From Culicoidibacter larvae (GTDB taxonomy: Bacteria > Bacillota_I > Bacilli_A > Culicoidibacterales > Culicoidibacteraceae): a stretch of 64,000 nt of DNA. The notes beneath the pieces are model-generated. The model ran no database searches. It saw only the letters and a list, made by a program, of their open reading frames with translations, and had not been told where the DNA came from. Where the stretch lies: the NCBI RefSeq assembly GCF_005771635.1, contig NZ_VBWP01000008.1, positions 1 through 64,000 of the forward strand, read 5' to 3'. This document shows, one piece after another, positions 9,029 through 17,792 of the stretch. Position 1 is the stretch's first letter. Every line of letters starts with the position of its first letter. The translations under genes and the position numbers were made by a program.

Positions 9029-9618
9029 TGTGCCTGCATAATAAACATTGAGGCGTCTTGGTTCATAAAATTCCTTTCACCATAATAAAAGGTTTCTGAG
9101 GTTGGATTGTGAAATCCAAGTTTTTTCAGAACTTCATGAAGTGTATCTTGATCAAATCCATTATGAACCCGATCATCAATAATTGCCGGATTCTTATCAA
9201 AATCAACAATCAGCAGTTTGCCGCCGGGATTTAGCATTTGGTAAATGTTATTTAGAAATGGCTCGGTGTCGGGAACATGCAACAGTACTTGCGACATGAA
9301 AATGACATCGAAACTGATATTATCCAGCGGCTTGTGCAAATCAGAGTAAACCGTTTTAGCATTACCTAATGCTAAAGTAGCTATTTTTTGCTCAACAATA
9401 TCAAGCATTTTTTGAGAGGCGTCAATCAGGGTTAGCTGTTGAAAATGATTTGCCAGTTGCAACCCAATCAGACCAGTACCGCAGCCAACATCGGCTGCGG
9501 TACCGGTTGTTTCGCCGTTATTTGGTAAATATTGGGCTATTTTTCCAGCAATAAGATCCGCGATGACAATTCGTTCCGGATTGTCATATTTAGTGGCGAT
9601 GTTATCAAAAATATTCAC
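9022..9618 (-). CDS. class I SAM-dependent methyltransferase
   Basis: Soluble methyltransferase of 198 aa. Motif I (TAADVGCGTGLIGLQLA, about residues 41-57) binds SAM, motif II has the acidic LTLIDASQKML, and motif IV-like FDVIFMSQVLLHV follows. It resembles UbiE/Methyltransf_11 proteins of unknown substrate. The start is GTG 9618 after GGAG at 7-nt spacing. It lies 18 nt downstream of the peroxiredoxin gene on the same strand, so they probably share a transcript. Confidence 0.87.
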   Translation of the reverse strand: MNIFDNIATKYDNPERIVIADLIAGKIAQYLPNNGETTGTAADVGCGTGLIGLQLANHFQQLTLIDASQKMLDIVEQKIATLALGNAKTVYSDLHKPLDNISFDVIFMSQVLLHVPDTEPFLNNIYQMLNPGGKLLIVDFDKNPAIIDDRVHNGFDQDTLHEVLKKLGFHNPTSETFYYGERNFMNQDASMFIMQAQK

Positions 9619-9636
9619 ATCAATGCTCCTTTTATA

Positions 9637-10089
9637 TTAAAGTGCTGCCAGTACTTCCTCAACGTGGTTTTTAACCCGAACGTTTTCAAAGAGCTGAGTG
9701 ATAATGCCATTAGCATCAATTATACAGGTAGTACGGACAATGCCGTAGTATTCACGACCATAATTTTTTTTAAGTTGCCAAACCCCATATTCCTTACAGA
9801 CACTGCCATCAGTATCAGTCAGGATCGGAAAGTTCAATTCATTTTTATCACTGAAATTGCATGAGCGTTTCAAAGTGTCAATCGTAATTCCTAAGACAAC
9901 TGCATTTTTAGCCTTGAAGTCAGCAAGGTGATTACGGAATTGCTGGGCTTCTAAAGTACAGCCTGGTGTATTATTTTTAGGATAGAAATAAACAACAACA
10001 GTTTTTCCTTTGAAATCACTTAATTGAATCTGATTGCCATCAGTATCCTCAAGCGAGAAATTTGGTGCTTGCATACCTACTGTTAACAT
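9637..10089 (-). CDS. bcp: peroxiredoxin, Bcp/PrxQ type (thiol peroxidase)
   Basis: Reduces hydrogen peroxide and organic hydroperoxides using thioredoxin. The 150-aa thioredoxin fold carries the peroxidatic Cys44 in YFYPKNNTPGCTLEA, the Bcp/PrxQ signature. The extra Cys found five residues later in E. coli Bcp is absent (CTLEAQQF), so it may work as a 1-Cys or alternative 2-Cys enzyme. It is divergent from clpB and leads a likely two-gene unit with the methyltransferase. Confidence 0.93.
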   Translation of the reverse strand: MLTVGMQAPNFSLEDTDGNQIQLSDFKGKTVVVYFYPKNNTPGCTLEAQQFRNHLADFKAKNAVVLGITIDTLKRSCNFSDKNELNFPILTDTDGSVCKEYGVWQLKKNYGREYYGIVRTTCIIDANGIITQLFENVRVKNHVEEVLAAL

Positions 10090-10145
10090 AAAATATCATC
10101 CCTTTCCTTCTTATTATAGCACATCAGAAAATACTTTTAAATTGT

Positions 10146-10172
10146 TTAGCACTCTTGTTGACTAAGTGCCAA
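10146..10172 (+). promoter_or_regulatory. CIRCE element (HrcA operator) before clpB
   Basis: TTAGCACTC, nine spacer bases, then AAGTGCCAA. The CIRCE consensus is TTAGCACTC-N9-GAGTGCTAA, so the left arm is perfect and the right arm has two changes. The element contains the -35 box (TTGACT, 10158-10163). This implies HrcA heat-shock repression of clpB. Confidence 0.85.
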
Positions 10173-10186
10173 AACAGTGATATACT
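10158..10186 (+). promoter_or_regulatory. sigma-A promoter of clpB
   Basis: TTGACT (10158-10163) and TATACT (10181-10186) with 17-bp spacing. The -35 box sits in the CIRCE spacer. Confidence 0.8.
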
Positions 10187-10217
10187 TAATGAGTAGTTAT
10201 GCTACGAAACGTATGAG

Positions 10218-10246
10218 TTGCAAGAATTGCTGAACAATTTTTGCAA
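10218..10246 (+). other. 5'-UTR hairpin in the clpB leader
   Basis: TTGCAAGAATTG and CAATTTTTGCAA pair over 12 positions with one G-U, around a CTGAA loop. There is no U-run, so it is not a terminator. It lies in the untranslated leader about 38 nt before the start codon. Confidence 0.6.
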
Positions 10247-10283
10247 TATGATGGTATTAATTATTTAAAAGGAGGAATTTTTT

Positions 10284-12869
10284 ATGAATCCACAACAATT
10301 TACATTTAAGTTGCAGGAGGCTTTCGTTGAGGCGGAAGCAACTGCGAAGTCATATAAGCATAGTCAGATTGAAACTATTCATTTGATTTATGTATTGCTG
10401 ACTGCCAGCGATTCGTTGTTTGGCAGAATTTTAGAGCTGATGCGTATTGATCGCGCCAGTGTTATTAAAGGTATTGAGGCAATCTTGGAAAAGATGCCGA
10501 CAGTGAACGAAGTGCCGGTGCAATTACCACCGAGTCGTGAGTTGATTGATGTATTGCAACGTTCACAAAATATTATGAAGAAAATGGACGATGAATATAT
10601 TTCAGTTGAGCATGTCTTATTAGCGGTTACCGAAAATCCTGAACCAAAGTTGAAACCGGTTTGGCAAACATTCGGTATTACTAAAGATAAACTGAGTGAA
10701 ACGATTACTACGATTCGCGGTTCTCAACATGTGTCATCACAAGATCCGGAAAGTACTTATGAAGTGCTGGAGAAATATGGTCGTAATCTGGTTGAAGATG
10801 TGCGCAGCGGTAAGATTGATCCGGTTATCGGTCGTGACGAAGAGATTCGCCGGGTGATTCGGATTCTTTCGCGGAAAACTAAGAACAACCCCGTGCTCAT
10901 TGGTGAGCCCGGCGTTGGGAAAACTGCTATCGTTGAAGGTTTGGCGCAACGGATCGTTCGTCAGGACGTTCCCGAAGGCTTAAAAGAGAAAACCATTTTT
11001 GAACTTGATATGGGTGCTTTGATTGCCGGGGCAAAATTCCGCGGTGAATTTGAAGAGCGCTTAAAAGCAGTGCTGAACGAAGTGAAGAAAAGTGACGGTA
11101 AGATTATTTTATTCATCGATGAGATTCATACATTAGTTGGTGCCGGAAAAACTGAGGGTGCTATGGATGCCGGTAACTTATTGAAACCGATGCTTGCTCG
11201 TGGGGAGTTGCATTGTATTGGTGCGACGACGCTTGGCGAGTACCAAAAGTATGTTGAGAAAGACCCGGCTTTGGAACGACGTTTCCAAAAAGTATTGGTT
11301 GAAGAACCGACTATCGAAGATACAATTTCAATTCTTCGTGGATTGAAAGAACGTTTTGAGATTCACCATGGAGTTAGAATTCATGATAATGCTATTGTGG
11401 CTGCGGCGACGTTATCAAATCGTTACATCAGCGATCGTTTTTTACCGGATAAAGCCATTGACTTAATTGACGAAGCTTGTGCTACGATTCGGACTGAGAT
11501 TGATTCAATGCCGGCCGAGCTTGACGAGTTAACTCGGCGGGTTCGGCAACTCGAGATTGAGGAAACTTCTTTAAAACAAGAGAGCGATAAAGGTTCTAAG
11601 TTGCGGTTGGAAGATTTGCAGAAAGAGCTTGCTGACTTGAAAGAGAAGGAAACCGTGATGCGGGCGCAATGGGAAAAAGAAAAAGCTTCGATTGGCGGCG
11701 TGCAAAAATTAAAAGAGCAATTGGATAATGCTCGGCGTGAGTTTGAATTAGCACAGACTAACTCAGATTTTGAGGCTGCAGCACGTTTACAATATGGGGT
11801 TATTCCTGATTTGGAGAAACAAATTGATGAAGCGGAAAATGAAACTGTGAGTGTTGGAAGTTCAGAAAATAAATTGCTGACTGAGGCAGTTACTGAAGAA
11901 GAAGTTGCTGAAATTGTTTCACGCTGGACCCATATTCCAGTGACTAAGCTGGTGCAAGGTGAACGTTCAAGATTGATGAATCTTGAAAGTATTTTGGCAG
12001 AGCGGGTAGTTGGGCAGGATGAGGCTTTGCAAAAAGTGAGTGATGCAATCATCCGTGCTCGGGCCGGAATCAAAGATCCAAAACGGCCGATTGGTTCGTT
12101 TATGTTCTTAGGGCCAACCGGGGTTGGTAAGACTGAGGTTGCCCGTGCTTTGGCAGAGAACTTGTTTGACAGTGAGGATCAGATGATTCGCATTGATATG
12201 AGTGAATATATGGAGCGACATAGTGTTGCTCGTCTGGTTGGTGCGCCTCCGGGATATGTTGGTTATGATGAAGGCGGTCAGTTGACTGAAGCAGTTCGTC
12301 AGAAACCATATAGTATTGTTTTGCTTGATGAGATTGAAAAAGCGCATCCCGATGTTTTCAATATTCTTTTGCAGGTGCTTGATGATGGTCGCATTACTGA
12401 TTCAAAAGGTCGGACTGTTGACTTCAAAAATACTATTATTATTATGACTTCCAACTTGGGTTCAGAGTATTTGCTTGAAGAAGGCAATACGGCGGCAGCA
12501 GAGGAAAAAGTGCAAACTTTGTTGCATGCTCACTTCCGTCCGGAATTCTTGAACCGGGTTGATGACATTGTTATTTTTGCACCGCTTGGTGAAGCGCTAG
12601 TTGAACAAATTGTTCAGAAATTTGTTGCTGATATTGGTGAACGTTTAGCAGAACAACATATTACTATTGAATTAACTGATGCGGCGTTAAAACAGATTGC
12701 AACCGATGGCTTTGAGCCACAATTTGGGGCACGGCCATTGAAACGCTATATTCAAAAACATGTGGAAACGGTAGTTGCCAAAGCAATTATCAGCGGTATT
12801 GTTTTACCAAACTCATTAGTAACGGTTGATTATAAAGATGGTCAATTTATTACTGAAACTCGATATTAA
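10284..12869 (+). CDS. clpB: ClpB ATP-dependent disaggregase
   Basis: AAA+ chaperone of 861 aa that pulls polypeptides out of aggregates with the DnaK system. Domains in order: N-terminal Clp_N repeats (residues ~1-145), AAA-1 with Walker [10 protein letters not shown] and Walker B FIDEIHTL, the long coiled-coil middle domain (~residues 400-520) that distinguishes ClpB from ClpC/ClpE, and AAA-2 with GPTGVGKTE and LLDEIEKA. The C-terminal D2-small domain has the conserved [10 protein letters not shown]. There is no IGF/L loop for ClpP binding. The ATG at 10284 follows GGAGG. A CIRCE element predicts HrcA repression. Confidence 0.97.
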   Translation: MNPQQFTFKLQEAFVEAEATAKSYKHSQIETIHLIYVLLTASDSLFGRILELMRIDRASVIKGIEAILEKMPTVNEVPVQLPPSRELIDVLQRSQNIMKKMDDEYISVEHVLLAVTENPEPKLKPVWQTFGITKDKLSETITTIRGSQHVSSQDPESTYEVLEKYGRNLVEDVRSGKIDPVIGRDEEIRRVIRILSRKTKNNPVLIGEPGVGKTAIVEGLAQRIVRQDVPEGLKEKTIFELDMGALIAGAKFRGEFEERLKAVLNEVKKSDGKIILFIDEIHTLVGAGKTEGAMDAGNLLKPMLARGELHCIGATTLGEYQKYVEKDPALERRFQKVLVEEPTIEDTISILRGLKERFEIHHGVRIHDNAIVAAATLSNRYISDRFLPDKAIDLIDEACATIRTEIDSMPAELDELTRRVRQLEIEETSLKQESDKGSKLRLEDLQKELADLKEKETVMRAQWEKEKASIGGVQKLKEQLDNARREFELAQTNSDFEAAARLQYGVIPDLEKQIDEAENETVSVGSSENKLLTEAVTEEEVAEIVSRWTHIPVTKLVQGERSRLMNLESILAERVVGQDEALQKVSDAIIRARAGIKDPKRPIGSFMFLGPTGVGKTEVARALAENLFDSEDQMIRIDMSEYMERHSVARLVGAPPGYVGYDEGGQLTEAVRQKPYSIVLLDEIEKAHPDVFNILLQVLDDGRITDSKGRTVDFKNTIIIMTSNLGSEYLLEEGNTAAAEEKVQTLLHAHFRPEFLNRVDDIVIFAPLGEALVEQIVQKFVADIGERLAEQHITIELTDAALKQIATDGFEPQFGARPLKRYIQKHVETVVAKAIISGIVLPNSLVTVDYKDGQFITETRY

Positions 12870-12876
12870 TATGAAG

Positions 12877-12912
12877 AAAAAATGCTTGTCGATTATACGA
12901 CAAGCATTTTTT
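12877..12912 (+). terminator. intrinsic terminator after clpB
   Basis: AAAAAATGCTTGTCG and its complement with an ATTATA loop, followed by a T-rich tail. Confidence 0.9.
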
Positions 12913-12924
12913 ATTTTTAATCGA

Positions 12925-12956
12925 CCACTTAGACAGTAATTTTTGCCACTTGGATA
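12925..12956 (+). promoter_or_regulatory. candidate LytTR direct-repeat operator
   Basis: CCACTTAGACA (from 12925) and CCACTTGGATA (from 12946) match at 9 of 11 positions and are exactly 21 bp apart, two helical turns. LytTR regulators bind such direct repeats upstream of -35. The pair sits just upstream of the promoter at 12965-12993. Confidence 0.6.
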
Positions 12957-12964
12957 TGGGCTTA

Positions 12965-12993
12965 TTGCTTGGGACATTTTTTTGGAGTATACT
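12965..12993 (+). promoter_or_regulatory. promoter of the LytTR-DUF3021 operon
   Basis: TTGCTT (12965-12970) and TATACT (12988-12993), 17-bp spacing. The weak -35 box suits an activated promoter. Confidence 0.6.
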
Positions 12994-13025
12994 CAGAGGG
13001 TGTTGCAGCATAGGAGGGTATTTTT

Positions 13026-13478
13026 ATGAAAGTAAGTATTGTTGAAGATGCAAATATTGATGAATTGAGTGTAGTTATTAAGACGCCAAAAGTGGATGAT
13101 GTGACAACTTCGCTTCACCGGATGATTGAAGGATTTAGTTTGATACTGATTTGTGATGATAATGGCATGCAATGTCGGGTTGCCATTACCGATATTTTGT
13201 ATTGTGAGTCAGTAGATAAACGAACTTTTGTTTATACTAATGATAAAAATTATGAAACGAAATTACCATTGTACCAAATTGAACAACAGTTTGGACAGTA
13301 TGGCTTAACAAGAATTTCTAAAGCAATGGTGGTTAATTTAAATAATGTGCTCAAGATTAAACCGTTGTTTTCGGCACGGGCGCTTTTATATTTATGTAAT
13401 GATGAAACAGTTGAGGTTTCACGACAATATTTCCGCAGTTTAAAAAACAAATTAAGTTTAGGAGGAAAAAAGCGATGA
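13026..13478 (+). CDS. LytTR-domain DNA-binding regulator
   Basis: Transcription regulator of 150 aa without a receiver domain. The C-terminal half (~residues 50-147) is a LytTR domain: ITDILYCESVDKRTFVYT, then the LPLYQIEQQFGQYGLTRISKA helix, then VSRQYFRSLKNKL. The N-terminal ~45 residues are unassigned. The last 4 nt (ATGA) overlap the start of a DUF3021 membrane-protein gene. This is the typical LytTR-regulatory-system arrangement in which a membrane protein antagonises the regulator. Direct repeats at 12925-12956 suggest autoregulation. AGGAGG precedes ATG 13026. Confidence 0.9.
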   Translation: MKVSIVEDANIDELSVVIKTPKVDDVTTSLHRMIEGFSLILICDDNGMQCRVAITDILYCESVDKRTFVYTNDKNYETKLPLYQIEQQFGQYGLTRISKAMVVNLNNVLKIKPLFSARALLYLCNDETVEVSRQYFRSLKNKLSLGGKKR

Positions 13479-13888
13479 AGAGAGTATTGAACTTGGTAGG
13501 CGACACCAAGATGTTATGGGGTGTATTATTTGCTGCTATGGTATTTCTATATATGTTAGCAGCTTTAATTTTCAGTGTACAAACTATTAATATGACATTG
13601 TTGTGGCAGTTATTAGTGTGGTCAGTTATTTTTACTTTATGTGAAGTTGTCTTGTTAACTGATGTGATTGGGCAAGTACCATATGTTATTCGTCTGGGAT
13701 TGATGTATTTAGTAGTTTCCGCTAGCCTTTGGTTGAGCGCCGGCTGGTTAAGTTTCACCGCCTCAATATGGTTAAGCTTTGCAATTGTAACTGTCTTTTA
13801 CTTTGGTTTACAAATAGGTTTGGCGATTTATTATCACATCAGCGGAACTAAATTGAATGATATGCTTCATGCGTATAAAGGGAATTAA
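13475..13888 (+). CDS. DUF3021 membrane protein
   Basis: Small polytopic membrane protein of 137 aa with four predicted membrane segments (about 15-38, 45-65, 70-90, 95-118) and a short C-terminal cytoplasmic tail. It matches DUF3021 by size, topology and its place behind a LytTR gene. Translation is coupled through the ATGA overlap, with GGAGG 10 nt before the start. In streptococcal LytTR systems such partners inhibit their cognate regulator. I infer the same here. Confidence 0.83.
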   Translation: MKRVLNLVGDTKMLWGVLFAAMVFLYMLAALIFSVQTINMTLLWQLLVWSVIFTLCEVVLLTDVIGQVPYVIRLGLMYLVVSASLWLSAGWLSFTASIWLSFAIVTVFYFGLQIGLAIYYHISGTKLNDMLHAYKGN

Positions 13889-13913
13889 AAAGCGGGTTTT
13901 TGACCCGCTTTTT
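13887..13913 (+). terminator. intrinsic terminator after the DUF3021 gene
   Basis: AAAAGCGGG and CCCGCTTTTT around a TTTTTGA loop, directly after the stop codon. Confidence 0.9.
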
Positions 13914-13992
13914 AAAATGTTTTTCCCTAAAAGCAAGTGTTTTATGGTATACTTATGTGCATTAGCAAGAACAAATTTTAGGAGGCAATTAT

Positions 13993-15213
13993 ATGCAATC
14001 AGTTACTGAACGTTTTTTAGAGTATGTTAAAATTTATACGACTTCTGATCCTGAAAATACTAAAACCCCAAGTACGCAGCGACAATTTGATCTTGCTCAC
14101 TTATTATGTGAGCAGTTGCAAGCTATGGGTATTGAGAATGCCAATGTTGACGCACATGGATATGTGATGGCAAAAATCCTGAGCAATTCGAAAAAGGATT
14201 TGCCGGCAGTTGGATTCATTGCTCACATGGATACTTCACCGGATTGCAGCGGTGAAAATGTTCGGCCGCAGATTATTGAAAATTATGATGGTTCAACTAT
14301 TAAGTTGAATGATGAATATCAATTGTCGCCACAGGACTTCCCGGATTTATTAAAGTATGTAGGGCAAACTCTGATTACGACTGATGGCACAACTTTGCTA
14401 GGCGCTGATGATAAAGCTGGAATCGCTGAAATTATGGCTGCTGCTGAATTTTTGATGAGTCATCCGGAGATTGAACATGGTGATGTTTGCATAGGATTTA
14501 CTCCTGATGAAGAGATTGGTCGCGGGGTAGTTAAGTTTGATGTGGAACGTTTTGGTGCTGAATTTGCTTACACTATGGACGGTGGAAAAATTGGCGAATT
14601 ACAATATGAAAACTTTAATGCCGGCAGTCTCAAAGTAAAAGTGCACGGCCGCTTGGTGCATCCTGGCGATGCCAAGGATGCAATGATTAATGCCAGCGAA
14701 ATTGCTATGGAATTCCATAGCATGCTGCCGACACTTGAACGCCCGGAATATACTGAGGGATATCAAGGTTTCTATCACCTGCATACAATGAGCGGTGAGG
14801 TTGAATATGCTGAACTCAATTATATTATTCGTGATCACAGCCGTGAATTATTTGAGGATAAAAAACAACGCGCTGAACAAATTGCTGAATTTTTAAATAA
14901 ACAGCATCCTGGAGCGAAGGTAATCGTTGAATTAAGCGATAGTTATTACAATATGAAAGAACAAGTTGAACCTGTATTCCATATTGTCGAGCTGGCGGAG
15001 CAAGCAATGAAATCAGTTGGCGTAACCCCACTGATTGAACCAATTCGCGGTGGTACTGATGGCTCAAACCTATCATATATGGGATTGCCATGCCCGAACA
15101 TTTTTGCCGGCGGGCATAATTTCCATGGCCGTTTCGAGTTTGTGCCGGTTGCTTCGATGGAAAAAGCCGTTGAAGTGATTGTTGCAATTGTGCAATTAGT
15201 TGGACAAAAATAA
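13993..15213 (+). CDS. pepT: peptidase T (tripeptide aminopeptidase)
   Basis: M20-family dinuclear zinc aminopeptidase of 406 aa that removes the N-terminal residue of tripeptides in the cytoplasm. Metal and catalytic motifs are visible: GFIAHMDTSPD, LLGADDKAGIAEIM, FTPDEEIGRG and the C-terminal NIFAGGHNFHGRFEFV. PIRGGTDGSNLSYMGLPCPN is a PepT hallmark. The ATG at 13993 follows AGGAGG. It is monocistronic, with TATACT at 13948-13953 upstream and a terminator downstream. With the M20 dipeptidase at the window end it points to active peptide use. Confidence 0.96.
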   Translation: MQSVTERFLEYVKIYTTSDPENTKTPSTQRQFDLAHLLCEQLQAMGIENANVDAHGYVMAKILSNSKKDLPAVGFIAHMDTSPDCSGENVRPQIIENYDGSTIKLNDEYQLSPQDFPDLLKYVGQTLITTDGTTLLGADDKAGIAEIMAAAEFLMSHPEIEHGDVCIGFTPDEEIGRGVVKFDVERFGAEFAYTMDGGKIGELQYENFNAGSLKVKVHGRLVHPGDAKDAMINASEIAMEFHSMLPTLERPEYTEGYQGFYHLHTMSGEVEYAELNYIIRDHSRELFEDKKQRAEQIAEFLNKQHPGAKVIVELSDSYYNMKEQVEPVFHIVELAEQAMKSVGVTPLIEPIRGGTDGSNLSYMGLPCPNIFAGGHNFHGRFEFVPVASMEKAVEVIVAIVQLVGQK

Positions 15214-15222
15214 TAGAGTTTT

Positions 15223-15259
15223 AAAAACCGTGACCTTTCGTGTGGAGGTCACGGTTTTT
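15223..15259 (+). terminator. intrinsic terminator after pepT
   Basis: A 14-bp perfect stem (15223-15236 with 15246-15259), beginning AAAAACCG and ending in TTTTT. Confidence 0.92.
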
Positions 15260-15307
15260 CTCATTTCTCTCAAAATTAGCTTAATACGCAAATAATGTGA
15301 AAAATAT

Positions 15308-15336
15308 TGATTTTGTGTTTTGTATTAAGTATAATT
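15308..15336 (+). promoter_or_regulatory. promoter of the GGDEF-like/GT2 operon
   Basis: TTGATT (15308-15313) and TATAAT (15331-15336) with 17-bp spacing. Confidence 0.65.
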
Positions 15337-15372
15337 GGTAATCGTGGATAGACTTTGAGGATTTGAGGATAG

Positions 15373-16251
15373 ATGAATATGAGGAAAGTGTTGCCGGAAA
15401 ACCGTTTGGAACTGATGCAACGAGTTCGTGCATTATTGATAATATGCATTGTTTTAAATGGTTCTTTTGCTTATTTTAAGTTTTTTGTTGTTCATGAGTT
15501 TAGTTGGGCGGATTATGCAATTAATACCGCTGCTTTTTTAAGCATTTTTGTTGGCTATTTTGGCGGTCCGAGAATTGCTGCTGTTTTTGGGTTTGCCTTT
15601 GTGGTATGGTACGCAGTTTGGTTAGGCGTAACAGGTATTGATCGGAATTACATTATCAGTGATTACGTGCATCTTTTTATTGTGCCGTTATTGCTAGCGG
15701 TCTCCAGCTATCTCCGCCGGCTTGAAGCAGATGCTTTGACAATTTTTAAGGGTTTACAAAAAAATAAATATTTTACTACCGTTGATTTAATAACCGGATT
15801 GCCGAATGTTCAGGCTTTCAATGATGCATTATTAAAGCAGACCCAGATTTCCAAACATTATTCGAATTACCGTTATGGTGTGGTGTTGTTTCGGATTGAA
15901 TTTGTTGATTTTATTTATGATGAAATAGGTCATCGGCGTTTTAATGAGATGATTGCTCATTATATTAGTAATTTTAGAACATTTATTCATTACGATGAGG
16001 AAATGTTTTGGAATTCACGCGGTGAACTAGCGATTCTTTTTCCATTTGGAACTGAAAGCCGTATGCAAGAGTTGAGCAAATATATTAAACAGTTTGCCCA
16101 GCATTATAAACCGAATAAAGATGTGCAGATTTGTTTAAAAAGTGGCCAACTGGGGCATAAAGAATTACTTAATATAGATGATGTAAGTACAATTTGGAGT
16201 CGATTAATCCGTTTAACCGAGGAGGACGTGAGCAGTGAGTATATTCGGTAG
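15373..16251 (+). CDS. membrane protein with a degenerate GGDEF domain
   Basis: Protein of 292 aa. About four membrane segments occupy residues 18-115. A GGDEF-like fold follows, opening with DLITGLPNVQAFNDAL, the usual entry motif of diguanylate cyclases. At the expected signature position the sequence is SRGEL rather than GGDEF, so cyclase activity is very unlikely. It begins an operon with a 52-aa membrane protein and a GT2 glycosyltransferase. The layout recalls the B. subtilis ydaJKLMN and Listeria pss loci, where a catalytically dead GGDEF protein acts in exopolysaccharide synthesis. I infer a regulatory or scaffold role; ligand binding is untested. Confidence 0.8.
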   Translation: MNMRKVLPENRLELMQRVRALLIICIVLNGSFAYFKFFVVHEFSWADYAINTAAFLSIFVGYFGGPRIAAVFGFAFVVWYAVWLGVTGIDRNYIISDYVHLFIVPLLLAVSSYLRRLEADALTIFKGLQKNKYFTTVDLITGLPNVQAFNDALLKQTQISKHYSNYRYGVVLFRIEFVDFIYDEIGHRRFNEMIAHYISNFRTFIHYDEEMFWNSRGELAILFPFGTESRMQELSKYIKQFAQHYKPNKDVQICLKSGQLGHKELLNIDDVSTIWSRLIRLTEEDVSSEYIR

Positions 16252-16393
16252 CTGGTTTGAGGTATGGGTGCTCGGTATATCAATTGCTGTATTGAGCTTC
16301 TTTATTTTCGTAACAATTACATTGTTTATTCTGATTTTGATTTTAAGAAGAAAATATATTAATCATTATGCAGTTCAATATGGAGGCGAGTAA
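16235..16393 (+). CDS. small single-pass membrane protein (52 aa)
   Basis: The frame starts at GTG 16235, 9 nt after GGAGG (16221-16225), and stops at 16391-16393, directly abutting the ATG of the glycosyltransferase gene. It overlaps the GGDEF-like gene by 17 nt. The protein has one long hydrophobic helix (about residues 10-38) followed by a basic RRKY segment and a short cytoplasmic tail. The tight packing and the strong RBS make it a real gene. I infer that it is a small subunit of the glycosyltransferase complex. No family is recognised. Confidence 0.75.
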   Translation: MSIFGSWFEVWVLGISIAVLSFFIFVTITLFILILILRRKYINHYAVQYGGE

Positions 16394-17701
16394 ATGGAAT
16401 ATATTTTAGCTTTTTTGCTGCTTTTTTCAGTTGTTTCAATTTGGCTTGCAGTCATTGAAACGCTTTTTATTATCGCCGGATCGCTGCGTTTTCATTTTAA
16501 AAAGTTGAAAGAAAGTGTAGAGTTTAAGGATATAGATTGGGAGCATTTGCCAACAGTAACGGTTATGGTTCCGGCTCATAATGAAGAACGGGTTATTGAA
16601 GCTACTGTCCGTCGAATATTAGCAATGAATTATCCCCATGAAAAAATGGAAATTAGAATTATTAATGATCGTTCTCAAGATAATACAAAACAAATTGTTA
16701 AACGAATAATTAAAATGTATGAGAAGCGGGATATTCAGTTAATAAACACTGCTGATTGTGAGGATGCCGGCGGCGGTAAATCGCAAGCCTTAAATTATGG
16801 TCGTCAAAATGCCCGTGGTGAATTTTTATGTGTTTATGACGCTGATGCAGCGCCGGAACAAAATGCGCTATTGTTGTTAGTGCGTAAAGTTTTGGAGAAT
16901 GAAGAATATGGTGCGGTTTTCGGACGGAATAAGGCTAGAAATCGTAACCGTAATATGTTGACGAGAATGATTAATTTGGAATTGATTACTTCGCAACGGG
17001 TGGTGCATACCGGTCGTTGGCAATTTTTCCGTTTGGGTCAGATTCCTGGAACAAATTTCATTGTCAGACGTTCAATTATTGATGAAATTGGTGGTTGGGA
17101 TGTTGATGCCTTGACTGAGGATACTGAACTTGGCTTTGAGATTATGGCGCGCGGATACCGTATTGCGTTGGAGAGTCGGGCGGAAGCGTATCAACAGGAG
17201 CCAGAACAGTTGAGTGTTTATATTAAGCAGCGAACGCGATGGGCAAAAGGAAATTTGTATGTGGTCCTTAAAAACGTGAAACGTATGTTTGGCCGTAATG
17301 ATTGGCGAATAAAATTGGAGACTTTTTATTATTTGTCGACATATTTTTGGTTTTTGGTGGCAGTAATGATTTCAAACACACTATTTATTATCGGACTTAT
17401 TTTTAATCTTTTTAATTTGTTCGGGTTTGATTTTGTCTTGCCAATTGAGCTTTCAAAACCAATGTATATTGTTTTTGTTATTTCGTGGGGATTAATGTAT
17501 ACCCTGTATGTATTACAAATATTTTTGGCATTGGTTACTGATCGCGGGCAGAGTACGGTTCGCAACTTTTTGTTGGCATGTGTATCATATTTTACTTATG
17601 CGCAATTATTTATTATTATTTCGATTCAAGCATATGGTTCTTATTTTCTTGATTTTGTTTTAAAAAGACAGCGGAAATGGTATAAAACCGAGCGTTATTG
17701 A
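16394..17701 (+). CDS. GT2-family processive glycosyltransferase, membrane-bound
   Basis: Membrane polysaccharide synthase-like enzyme of 435 aa. An N-terminal membrane segment is followed by a GT-A domain: VMVPAHNEERVIEATV, the VYDADAAPE metal-binding region, EDTEL as the catalytic-base region, and the processivity motif QxxRW in YIKQRTRWAKG. Three or four C-terminal membrane helices follow. It should polymerise and export a polysaccharide from a nucleotide sugar. The sugar is not predictable; the gene resembles YdaM/PssC-type enzymes. GGAGG at 16382-16386 lies inside the 52-aa gene, so translation is coupled. Confidence 0.9.
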   Translation: MEYILAFLLLFSVVSIWLAVIETLFIIAGSLRFHFKKLKESVEFKDIDWEHLPTVTVMVPAHNEERVIEATVRRILAMNYPHEKMEIRIINDRSQDNTKQIVKRIIKMYEKRDIQLINTADCEDAGGGKSQALNYGRQNARGEFLCVYDADAAPEQNALLLLVRKVLENEEYGAVFGRNKARNRNRNMLTRMINLELITSQRVVHTGRWQFFRLGQIPGTNFIVRRSIIDEIGGWDVDALTEDTELGFEIMARGYRIALESRAEAYQQEPEQLSVYIKQRTRWAKGNLYVVLKNVKRMFGRNDWRIKLETFYYLSTYFWFLVAVMISNTLFIIGLIFNLFNLFGFDFVLPIELSKPMYIVFVISWGLMYTLYVLQIFLALVTDRGQSTVRNFLLACVSYFTYAQLFIIISIQAYGSYFLDFVLKRQRKWYKTERY

Positions 17702-17707
17702 AAGCGG

Positions 17708-17743
17708 AAGCAGTCGGGACAAAGTGGTCCCGACTGCTTTTTT
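17708..17743 (+). terminator. intrinsic terminator after the GT2 gene
   Basis: AAGCAGTCGGGAC and its complement around a short loop, followed by T residues. Confidence 0.92.
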
Positions 17744-17792
17744 ATGATTGGTAACTATGTTATAATATATCAGGTAAAGGAGCGGTTCGTTT

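Noticed and set aside
11423-12073. 216-codon minus-strand frame inside clpB
   Set aside because: It is antisense to the conserved middle/AAA-2 region, has a low-complexity Ser-rich product and no RBS.
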